The notes below the pieces were generated by a model. The model was given only the letters and a program-made list of their open reading frames with translations. It was not told the DNA's origin and ran no database searches. A DNA stretch of 21,686 nucleotides from an uncultured Ruminococcus sp. (GTDB taxonomy: Bacteria; Bacillota; Clostridia; Oscillospirales; Acutalibacteraceae): positions 1 to 21,686 of the forward strand of contig CATXZD010000023.1 of the NCBI GenBank assembly GCA_958403905.1, given 5' to 3'. How positions within the stretch are numbered: position 1 is the stretch's first letter; each line of letters opens with the position of its first letter. Below are positions 15,644-21,686 of the stretch, one piece after another. The translations under genes and the position numbers were made by a program.

Positions 15644-17049
15644 AATTTATTTTCTCTTTCAGCAAGCTTTCTGCCCATAAGCACACCCATTACGGACGCC
15701 ATCATAAGGCCCCTCGTCCATCCGCTTGAATCACCAAGGCAGTATAGCCCGTTAAGATTAGTATTAAAATCTTTATCCATTTTTACACGGTTCGAATAGA
15801 ATTTAAGTTCGGGTGAATAAAGTAGGGTTTCTGTAGAAGCAAAACCCGGCACAACGTGGTCAACTGCCTGTATAAAATTAATTATATTCACCATTGCTCT
15901 GTATGGCATGGCGGCAGTTATATCGCCTGCAACAGCGTCGGGAAGCGTTGGACGAATGTTTGAACGTGAAAGCTCGTTTTGCCATGTGCGTTTACCATCA
16001 AGAATATCGCCGAAACGCTGAACAAGAATATGACCTGCTCCAAGCATATTCGTAAGCTCACCCACCTTTTGAGCATAGGCAATCGGCTGATTAAACGGAA
16101 CATTAAAATTATGTGAAACAAGAATGGCAAGATTAGTGTTACTGCTTTTATACTCTTTATATGAATGTCCGTTTACTACTGCAAGGTCATCGTCGTAGTT
16201 TTCCTGACTGACAAAACCGCCGGGATTCTGACAGAATGTGCGCACCTTATTTTTGTAAGGCTTTGGATAGCCTATCAGCTTTGATTCATAAAGAACTTCG
16301 TTTACCTTTTCAATAATTTCATTTCTGACTTCAACTCTTACTCCTATATCTACTGTGCCGGGAACATGTTCAACGCCATGCTCTGTACATATTTTTTCAA
16401 GCCAATCGGCTCCTCTTCTGCCGGTTGCCACGACAATATTTTTTGCACAAAGCTTAAGCGAATCTCCTTTTGCATCATTTGCATACACTCCGACGCAGGT
16501 GTTGTTTTCAATTAATAAATCTTTGCATTCGTATCCGAAATATATTTCAACGCCGTTTTTAATAAGGTGTTTTTCAATTGCAAGATAAAGCTGTTGTGCT
16601 TTTTCCGTCCCAAGATGTCTTATCGGACAATCAACAAGCTTTAGTCCTGCCTGAATTGCACGCTTACGAATAGCTTTGACTGCTTCAGGGTTTGATATGC
16701 CCTCAATATGCTCATCTGCTCCGAATTTGAGATATATTTTATCTGTATATTTTATAGCATCCTGTACCAAATCGTCACCAATAAGCTGTGGTAAATCTCC
16801 ACCAACCTCGCTTGACAACGACAGCTTCCCGTCGGAAAATGCTCCTGCGCCTGAAAAACCTGTTGTTATATGACAGTAAGGCTTGCAATGAACGCATTTT
16901 TTCGTTTTAATTTTCGGACAATGACGATTCTCAATTGATTGACCCTTTTCAATTATCATTATTTTTGAATCAGGTTTATTTTTTATAAGCTCAAGAGCAG
17001 TGAAAATTCCTGCCGGACCAGCGCCAACAATAATTACATCATATTTCAA
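15640..17049 (-). CDS. FAD-dependent oxidoreductase (COG2509 type)
   Basis: Cytoplasmic flavoprotein of the uncharacterised FAD-dependent dehydrogenase family. The 469-residue product starts with a Rossmann dinucleotide-binding motif (VIIVGAGPAGIF), has the family's Cys-rich HCPKIKTKKCVHCKPYCH stretch and the GFSGAGAFSDGKLSLS motif near residue 90, and ends with the FAD-contacting GDSSGWTRGLMMASVMG. The substrate is unknown. The open frame reaches 17130, inside the upstream gene, but the fold starts at residue 28 of that frame; TTG at 17049 has GGGAG 11 bases upstream and gives the correct N-terminus. This start lies 29 bases past the dockerin gene stop, and its end overlaps nagZ, so the three probably form an operon. 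The four-Cys cluster could bind iron-sulfur or zinc, which is inference. Confidence 0.88.
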   Translation of the reverse strand: MKYDVIIVGAGPAGIFTALELIKNKPDSKIMIIEKGQSIENRHCPKIKTKKCVHCKPYCHITTGFSGAGAFSDGKLSLSSEVGGDLPQLIGDDLVQDAIKYTDKIYLKFGADEHIEGISNPEAVKAIRKRAIQAGLKLVDCPIRHLGTEKAQQLYLAIEKHLIKNGVEIYFGYECKDLLIENNTCVGVYANDAKGDSLKLCAKNIVVATGRRGADWLEKICTEHGVEHVPGTVDIGVRVEVRNEIIEKVNEVLYESKLIGYPKPYKNKVRTFCQNPGGFVSQENYDDDLAVVNGHSYKEYKSSNTNLAILVSHNFNVPFNQPIAYAQKVGELTNMLGAGHILVQRFGDILDGKRTWQNELSRSNIRPTLPDAVAGDITAAMPYRAMVNIINFIQAVDHVVPGFASTETLLYSPELKFYSNRVKMDKDFNTNLNGLYCLGDSSGWTRGLMMASVMGVLMGRKLAERENKL

Positions 17050-17078
17050 TGTTAATATTCTCCCAAAAGCTGTTAATC

Positions 17079-19079
17079 TTATTGCACCGTAACGGTACAT
17101 TGCGCTACTACTCCGCTTGGAGTTTTGCATTTTATCACGGCTTTTCCTTTTCCGACAGCTGTAACAACTCCGCTTTTGTTTGAAACAACGGCAACCGCGC
17201 TGTCTGAAGAAGTAAAGCTGATGTTATGTGCCGTAGTTCCGTTTAAAAAGCTTGTACCGATAACACGACTTTCACCTGAAATTAGATTCAATTTAGCTGA
17301 ATCAAGAACCAAATCCATAGCCATAAATTTTACTGTTACGGAAAAAGACGATGTTAATCCGTCGTTAGTACAATATCGAATTTTTGTAGTTCCTATACTT
17401 TTTGCCGAAATCTCACCATTGCTGTTTACTGTTGCAACAGCAGGGTTATCACTGCTCCATCGCGTTGAATAACCATAGTACTGTCCTGTTATTACCGGAC
17501 TTTGATGATAATTTTCACCTAATCCAAGCTCAATTTTTTCATCAGTAAAACTAATGTCCACGTAATCAAGGAAAAGCCCATTAAGCTTTTCAGCAATAAG
17601 AGGACCGTAAACTTTCTTTGCGGCATATTCAAGAGGATGAATTCCGTCACCCTTTTTCATTTCATTATTATACTTAAAGTACTGTGTTGAAATTTCATCG
17701 TTTGCGTCGCAAAAATCAGTTTCACTGCTTATGTCAACATAATCTATATTCCATTTATCAAGTACATTGGTGATTGTATTCCAGTATTTATATTGATTGG
17801 GGTTTGCTTTTCTGGTATGACAAAGTACAAAAAGCTTTACGGAGTCAGCATAGTTTTCATTTAAAAAATAGCATATGCTTTCAAGCGCACCGGCAGTAGT
17901 ATATTCATTATAGTTTCCTGATTTGTCATTTATATCAGTAACTTCGCCGATTTCTACTTTTTTAAACAGGTCATTAAAACCTCCCTCAAGCAAAACTATG
18001 TCATAGCTTCCCTTCATCTCTTTTACTCTTTCAAGAATACTCCTCTTCTCAGGCGACTTAACATCTTTTCGCTTTGCAAGTGTTGTTCCTGAAACTGATT
18101 TATTGACAGTTGTCATATTGTAAGTTTCAGTAAGATAGTTACAGTATGAATAATAATCATTTCCAAAAATGTTGGTTCCTATTCCCTTTGCTACACTGTC
18201 ACCGTCGCAGTACATAGTTTTGTTGTTTAAAAAAATGGTTTTCTCCTCAATATTCGCTGCAACAGGAAGCTCGCTTAGCGAAATTTGATTATAAACGTAT
18301 TTTTCAATAAGTTTTACATCCGCAAGTGTTATTTCAGCGTCACCGTCAACATCACAATTTCGTTTTTGACTATCATTTATTTTTACTTTGTTGTCTATAT
18401 ATTTCTTAATAAGAATAATATCATTTTTATCAACTGTACCATTCAAATCTGCATCACAAAAATCAACTCGTGACTTGCTGACAAACATAAGATTATTATC
18501 AGCTGCATACTTTTGTGAGTAAGTTCCGTTGAAAGATATAATTGTAAATTTTTTATTATAAGAATAATGCTGTTTGCTTACAGTTGTTTTGGAATAATGA
18601 TCATTTATCCCTTTAATAGATGAACAGCTTACACCGAACGCATCTTCGCCTATTGAATACACTGTGTACGGCAATGAAATTTGTTTCAGGCTATAGCAAT
18701 TTATAAACGCACCGTTTTCAATTGTGTTCAGTCCGTCGTTAAGCACTACAGAAGAAAGCTTTTTGCAACCGTAAAAAGCCCACCAACCAATGGAATCAAT
18801 TGAAGGAGGAAACATAACCTTTTCTATGTCAGAATTGTAAAATGCCGCCGTGCCGATTGATGTAACGGAGTAATCATCAATGTATTGCGGTATTGAGATA
18901 TTCTTTTCCTTGCCCATATATCCTGTAATTTCAGCATTATTATCATCGGAAATTATGTATTGCCAAAGTCCGTCATCGGTAATCTGCGCTAGATTATCTT
19001 GCCGGCTTAAAGCACCGGCAGATAAGCACGGAGAAAATATTATTAAAAAGGAAAGTATGTATAAAGTCAGTTTTTTCAT
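17079..19079 (-). CDS. Secreted leucine-rich-repeat / dockerin / SGNH hydrolase / Ig-like protein
   Basis: A multi-domain secreted protein of about 666 residues. In order: signal peptide (about 1-25); BspA-type leucine-rich repeats (about 60-155, units such as IDSIGWWAFYGCKKLSSVVL); an internal type I dockerin (about 210-270) with two intact calcium loops, DADLNGTVDKND and DVDGDAEITLAD; an SGNH/GDSL-like esterase domain (about 290-500) with block I GDSVAKG, block III GGFND and block V DGIHP; and two bacterial Ig-like (Big_2) domains to the end. Dockerins normally tether enzymes to cohesin scaffolds, so this may be a cellulosome-type carbohydrate esterase; the substrate is inference. The open frame starts at 19091, but GGTGAA lies six bases before ATG 19079, followed by MKKLTLYILSFL, so that start is preferred. 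It has its own promoter and probably leads the FAD-oxidoreductase/nagZ operon. Confidence 0.9.
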   Translation of the reverse strand: MKKLTLYILSFLIIFSPCLSAGALSRQDNLAQITDDGLWQYIISDDNNAEITGYMGKEKNISIPQYIDDYSVTSIGTAAFYNSDIEKVMFPPSIDSIGWWAFYGCKKLSSVVLNDGLNTIENGAFINCYSLKQISLPYTVYSIGEDAFGVSCSSIKGINDHYSKTTVSKQHYSYNKKFTIISFNGTYSQKYAADNNLMFVSKSRVDFCDADLNGTVDKNDIILIKKYIDNKVKINDSQKRNCDVDGDAEITLADVKLIEKYVYNQISLSELPVAANIEEKTIFLNNKTMYCDGDSVAKGIGTNIFGNDYYSYCNYLTETYNMTTVNKSVSGTTLAKRKDVKSPEKRSILERVKEMKGSYDIVLLEGGFNDLFKKVEIGEVTDINDKSGNYNEYTTAGALESICYFLNENYADSVKLFVLCHTRKANPNQYKYWNTITNVLDKWNIDYVDISSETDFCDANDEISTQYFKYNNEMKKGDGIHPLEYAAKKVYGPLIAEKLNGLFLDYVDISFTDEKIELGLGENYHQSPVITGQYYGYSTRWSSDNPAVATVNSNGEISAKSIGTTKIRYCTNDGLTSSFSVTVKFMAMDLVLDSAKLNLISGESRVIGTSFLNGTTAHNISFTSSDSAVAVVSNKSGVVTAVGKGKAVIKCKTPSGVVAQCTVTVQ

Positions 19080-19159
19080 TAAATTCACCATTTCACAAAT
19101 AAAACATTGAACCTTAAGTATAGGTTCTTATAAAACTAATACTGAGATATATCGTTTAT

Positions 19160-19188
19160 ATTTTACTATTTTCGGAAATTTTTGTAAA
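19160..19188 (-). promoter_or_regulatory. Promoter of the dockerin protein operon
   Basis: On the minus strand TTTACA (19188-19183), 17-base spacer, TAAAAT (19165-19160). The leader to ATG 19079 is about 75 nt and contains a small palindrome (GAACC...GGTTC, 19109-19127). Confidence 0.75.
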
Positions 19189-19237
19189 GCCACAAATGTT
19201 ACTTTTTGTATTGAGTTTACAAAAATCATCTCTACAC

Positions 19238-19268
19238 AAAAACAGTCGACACATAAACGTGTCGACTG
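19238..19268 (-). terminator. Rho-independent terminator of the candidate small RNA
   Basis: On the minus strand a 10-bp perfect stem (CAGTCGACAC / GTGTCGACTG, arms 19259-19268 and 19243-19252) with a 6-nt loop is followed by five T residues and TGTG. It lies far upstream of the dockerin gene promoter and is not needed by any protein gene nearby. Confidence 0.88.
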
Positions 19269-19312
19269 CTCTTGGGGTATATTGGGTTATAGAAGGAATA
19301 TATCAAATTTCA

Positions 19313-19420
19313 ACGAAATAAGCATTGGAAAATGTGTTCCTCTCCATATCACATTAATTTCAAAACTCCAAAACAAAATTACCTAAAAACTAAAATTATA
19401 AATTCCAATGCTTATTTCGT
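19313..19420. repeat. 18-bp perfect inverted repeat with 72-base spacer
   Basis: Arms ACGAAATAAGCATTGGAA (19313-19330) and its exact complement (19403-19420). It forms the main stem of the candidate small RNA. It could also be the ends of a small non-autonomous element, but no target-site duplication is visible next to the arms. Confidence 0.9.
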
Positions 19421-19457
19421 AATGCTTTTAAGCTTTCTGTTTTTATTTTATGAGTAT

Positions 19458-19486
19458 ATTCTACAATAATAAAATTATATATTCAA
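19458..19486 (-). promoter_or_regulatory. Promoter of the candidate small RNA
   Basis: On the minus strand TTGAAT (19486-19481), 17-base spacer, TAGAAT (19463-19458). The expected start is near 19451. Confidence 0.78.
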
Positions 19487-19629
19487 TTGCATTTGCAACG
19501 AAACAGAATTAGACATGTAAAATAATGCGCTGATTTTTTATGAAAGAATAACAAAATTTTTGCAAAAAATTAAAATCAAGGTAATAATGTTATTTTAAAT
19601 CAACATCATATGATATGATTAATGATTAT

Positions 19630-19666
19630 TGAAATAATAACGGACAGTTAAGATAAACTGTCCGTT
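19630..19666 (-). terminator. Probable terminator of the flavodiiron protein gene
   Basis: An 11-bp perfect stem (AACGGACAGTT / AACTGTCCGTT, arms 19656-19666 and 19639-19649, 6-nt loop) starts 16 bases past the stop codon. The following minus-strand tract ATTATTTCAATAAT is only partly T-rich, so strength is uncertain. Confidence 0.7.
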
Positions 19667-19681
19667 AAGTTATAAAAATTA

Positions 19682-20842
19682 TTATGCAAGAATTTCGTCA
19701 GCAAGCTGTTCAAGAAGAGCCGTTGAGTCTTCTTTAAGTGAAGAACGGATTGAAATTTTTGTCGGTACAATCTCAACATTCTTCATTTTTTCAAAATAAG
19801 AAGTCATAACCTTACCTGCCATGGGCGCCCATGAACCGTTCTCAATAATTCCTACCTTGCGGTTCTTGTATGCTTTGATTTCAAGGTGATGAAGAAAATC
19901 GTTCATTATCGGGAATACTCCGCCGTCATATGTAGGAGCAGCTACAATCATTTTGCTATAACGGAAAGCATCTTCTACATCCTCTGCAATATCACTTCTT
20001 GAAAGGTCAGCAATAGAAATCTTTTTGTCTGTTTTTGACTTGAGAATATCATACAGCTTTAAAGCAGCTTGTTTTGTATTGCCATGAATTGAAGCATAGG
20101 CAATGAAAACGCCATCAGTTTCGGGCTCATATTTGCTCCATTTATCATAGAGGTTGATATAATACTCAAGATTTTCACTAAGAATAGGACCGTGAAGCGG
20201 ACAAATTGTTTTAATATCAAGAGTTGCTGCCTTTTTAAGCAAATTCTGAACCTGAACACCGTATTTACCGCAGATGTTGAAGTAATATCTTCTTGCCTCA
20301 CAAGCCCAGTCCTCGTCAGTATCAAGTGCACCGAATTTTCCAAATCCGTCAGCAGAAAACAGAACTTTTTCTGTACTTTCATATGTAACCATAACCTCAG
20401 GCCAATGCACCATTGGAGCCATAAAGAAATTAAGCTTATGACAGCCCAAATCAAGTGTATCGCCCTCTTTGACTGTTACGGTTTTGCCGTCAAGGTCAAA
20501 ATCATAGAACTGAGGCAGCATATTAAAGGTTTTTGCGTTTCCGACAAGCTTCATTTCAGGATATTTCTCCGAAAGTGTTTTTATGTTTGATGCGTGGTCG
20601 GGCTCAAGATGGCTGATAACAAGATAATCGGGAGATTTTCCGTCAAGAGCTGTTTCAAGATTTTTGTACCACTCGTCTGTCTTGCGCTTATCAACAGTAT
20701 CCATTACCGCAATTTTCTCATCAAGAATTAAATATGAATTATAAGCTATACCGTTTTCAACAATGTATTGACTTTCAAATAAATCAATATCTTTATCATC
20801 TACTCCGATATATTTAATACTGTCTGAAATCTTTACTTCCAT
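19682..20842 (-). CDS. fprA: Flavodiiron protein (FprA, A-type flavoprotein)
   Basis: Cytoplasmic enzyme that reduces O2 (or NO) to water (or N2O) using electrons from rubredoxin or a related donor, protecting an anaerobe from oxygen. The 386-residue product has the two-domain core of the family. The N-terminal metallo-beta-lactamase-like domain keeps all di-iron ligands: His78, Glu80 and Asp82 in SHLEPDHA, His146 in MVHWPE, Asp165 in SADGFG, and His217 in CPLHGP. The C-terminal flavodoxin domain starts near residue 240 with the FMN phosphate loop YASIHGNTKQAA and has GGVFPIMNDFLHHL. No rubredoxin or NADH-reductase extension is fused. The ATG has AAGGAGAG seven bases upstream and a clear promoter precedes it. 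It appears to be a single-gene unit. Confidence 0.95.
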   Translation of the reverse strand: MEVKISDSIKYIGVDDKDIDLFESQYIVENGIAYNSYLILDEKIAVMDTVDKRKTDEWYKNLETALDGKSPDYLVISHLEPDHASNIKTLSEKYPEMKLVGNAKTFNMLPQFYDFDLDGKTVTVKEGDTLDLGCHKLNFFMAPMVHWPEVMVTYESTEKVLFSADGFGKFGALDTDEDWACEARRYYFNICGKYGVQVQNLLKKAATLDIKTICPLHGPILSENLEYYINLYDKWSKYEPETDGVFIAYASIHGNTKQAALKLYDILKSKTDKKISIADLSRSDIAEDVEDAFRYSKMIVAAPTYDGGVFPIMNDFLHHLEIKAYKNRKVGIIENGSWAPMAGKVMTSYFEKMKNVEIVPTKISIRSSLKEDSTALLEQLADEILA

Positions 20843-20872
20843 TATTATCTCTCCTTATCCTTAGTATTTAGT

Positions 20873-20901
20873 ATTATACTATGATTCAGGCGATAAATCA
20901 A
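20873..20901 (-). promoter_or_regulatory. Promoter of the flavodiiron protein gene
   Basis: On the minus strand TTGATT (20901-20896), 17-base spacer, TATAAT (20878-20873), about 30 bases before the ATG, implying a very short leader of about 23 nt. Confidence 0.85.
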
Positions 20902-20921
20902 TATTTTAAGAAATTTTTCCT

Positions 20922-21126
20922 TTATCTCGGTGCCATACCTCTCGGACCGCCTCTCATTCCTCCCTGACCGTCTCTCATTTCTCCGCCATTCATAAAACCG
21001 CTTGAACTGTAGTTTTCTTCGCTCATTGTGATTTCGTCTATTTCAGTACCCAAAGTTGATATTCCGTTGTCTGAAAATCTGTTTTCACCTACTCCGTCAA
21101 AAGGTTTGACTGTTAATCGTTTGCCT
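20922..21126 (-). pseudogene. C-terminal remnant of a Gly/Met/Arg-rich protein gene, cut by the CRISPR array
   Basis: An open reading frame runs without a stop from the distal edge of the CRISPR array to TAA at 20922, encoding about 67 residues that end in a low-complexity tail (NGGEMRDGQGG, MRGGPRGMAPR). The only in-frame early start is a GTG inside the first CRISPR repeat, and there is no ribosome binding site, so the coding sequence seems to have lost its 5' part. Such Gly/Met/Arg-rich tails occur at the ends of larger secreted or spore-coat (CotH-like or carbohydrate-binding) proteins in related bacteria; that match is a guess. It could also be chance open frame, but the codon pattern and repetitive tail argue for former coding sequence. 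Confidence 0.5.
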
Positions 21127-21686
21127 ATTTCAATCCACACCCTCCGTGTGGAGGGTGACGGGCTGCGTGCATATCACCGTTACAATGTGCGTCGGATTTC
21201 AATCCACACCCTTCGCGTGGAGGGTGACTCTGTTTCTTTACAGCTTGATAATGTCATAACTATTTCAATCCACACCCTCCGTGTGGAGGGTGACACGGTA
21301 TTCCGCTTATCAACGGATTGCCCGTATCATTTCAATCCACACCCTCCGTGTGGAGGGTGACATTTTTTACGTTACAAGCTACGAATCCTATATGTCGATT
21401 TTAATCCACACCCTCCGTGTGGAGGGTGACGTTCGGTGCAGACTTTAATGCGTGATAAACGTCTATTTCAATCCACACCCTCCGTGTAGAGGGTGACGGT
21501 GTAATACCATTCGCCTTTGCACTGCTGGTCAATATTTCAATCCACACCCTCCGTGTGGAGGGTGACTCCGAGTTGAGATACTGCATCAAAAACTTTCTGC
21601 ATTTCAATCCACACCCTCCGTGTGGAGGGTGACCTGTTCACCTCGTAATCGTTTATTAATAGCATCGTTTATTTCAATCCATACCC
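21127..21686 (-). CRISPR. Type I-C-like CRISPR array, leader-distal end; continues past the window
   Basis: Eight complete 33-nt repeats start at 21127, 21196, 21262, 21329, 21398, 21465, 21534 and 21601; a ninth begins at 21671 and is cut by the window edge. On the plus strand each reads ATTTCAATCC, then ACACCCTCCGTGT, then GGAGGGTGAC. The reverse complement starts GTCACCCTCC and ends GGATTGAAAT, the pattern of type I-C repeats, with an 8-bp stem (CACCCTCC / GGAGGGTG) around a 4-nt loop. Spacers are 36, 33, 34, 36, 34, 36, 34 and 37 nt, all different. Variant repeats are number 2 (two changes in the stem-loop), 5 (C to T near the handle), 6 (G to A in the stem) and 9 (C to T at position 12). 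Orientation implies minus-strand transcription, with leader and cas genes to the right, outside this window. Confidence 0.97.

Larger units (their letters stand above)
19238..19451 (-). ncRNA. Candidate structured small RNA, about 214 nt, unclassified
   Basis: A self-contained transcription unit in a 590-base gap without a convincing gene. It has a good promoter (19458-19486) and a strong terminator (19238-19268) on the same strand. Between them an 18-bp perfect stem (ACGAAATAAGCATTGGAA, arms 19403-19420 and 19313-19330) encloses 72 nt. Within this loop AATGTG/CACATT forms a 6-bp hairpin presenting a purine-rich 13-nt loop containing GGAGAGGA. Between the long stem and the terminator is a single-stranded C-rich stretch (AACCCAATATACCCCAAG). 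I do not recognise it as 6S, tmRNA, RNase P, SRP or a known riboswitch; a 6S-like RNA or a small inverted-repeat element are alternatives. No ORF longer than about 15 codons with a ribosome binding site is seen on the transcript strand. Confidence 0.6.

Noticed and set aside
19313..19420. MITE-like element bounded by 18-bp inverted repeats
   Set aside because: No target-site duplication flanks the arms, and a promoter and terminator fit the same strand; the RNA reading is preferred, but a genome copy count would decide.
19332..19466. 44-codon plus-strand open frame with a hydrophobic C-terminus across the inverted repeat, a possible small toxin
   Set aside because: No ribosome binding site before the ATG, and its sequence is dictated by the RNA stem; both strands translate an arm to the same SNAYFV peptide because of the inverted repeat.
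21059..21126. A degenerate extra CRISPR repeat and spacer left of the first repeat
   Set aside because: No recognisable match to the repeat at the expected spacing; the region instead continues an open reading frame.
21028..21360. Plus-strand open frame with repeated SIHTLRVEGD units
   Set aside because: The repeating peptide is just the CRISPR repeat translated; no ribosome binding site and no gene context.
21401..21607. Minus-strand open frame with repeated RRVWIEI units
   Set aside because: Also a translation of the CRISPR repeats and spacers.

Overview
The window looks like a chromosomal segment of a low-GC, anaerobic, spore-forming Firmicute, most likely a gut Clostridia member of the Ruminococcaceae/Oscillospiraceae type. 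The evidence is a GerA/GerB/GerC germinant receptor operon, Bacillus/Clostridium-type GGAGG ribosome binding sites, a cellulosome-style dockerin in a secreted protein, a flavodiiron oxygen-detoxifying protein, a sodium-pumping decarboxylase membrane sector and a type I-C-like CRISPR array. Taxonomy is inferred from gene content only.

Layout, left to right. Positions 1-3130 (minus) hold gerA-gerB-gerC, overlapping genes for a spore germinant receptor, with an unusually short GerC. Divergent from it (3219-4273, plus) is a two-gene unit, a DUF421/YetF-like membrane protein and a DUF4363 protein, the only plus-strand genes in the window. Convergent with these is znuA-znuC-znuB (6836-4274, minus), a zinc or manganese ABC importer whose apparent terminator lies inside the DUF4363 coding sequence. 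Upstream are secD-secF (9325-6919), driven by a perfect-consensus promoter nested in the terminator palindrome of the preceding gene, a subgroup Ic aspartate aminotransferase-like gene (10838-9558). Then come cpsC-cpsD (12408-11021), a split bacterial tyrosine kinase with no capsule genes nearby, and oadG-oadB (14295-12586), the membrane subunits of a Na+-translocating decarboxylase without its alpha or biotin subunits.

From 19079 to 14480 (minus) lies a probable three-gene unit: a secreted leucine-rich-repeat/dockerin/SGNH-hydrolase/Ig-like protein, a COG2509-type FAD-dependent oxidoreductase, and a lipoprotein beta-N-acetylhexosaminidase. The 590-base gap to the right has no convincing protein gene. 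It does contain a self-contained minus-strand unit, promoter, 18-bp perfect long-range stem, internal hairpin and strong terminator, which I interpret as an unclassified small RNA of about 214 nt. It is followed upstream by the flavodiiron protein gene (20842-19682).

The right end is a CRISPR array (21127 to the window edge) with eight full 33-nt repeats, one partial repeat and eight spacers. The repeat resembles type I-C and its orientation implies minus-strand transcription, so the leader and cas genes should lie beyond the right edge and the end seen here is the old, leader-distal end. That end abuts the C-terminal remnant of a Gly/Met/Arg-rich protein gene. The most novel candidates are the small RNA, the terminator/promoter overlap before secD, the znu terminator embedded in a convergent gene, the short GerC, and the gene remnant at the array end.
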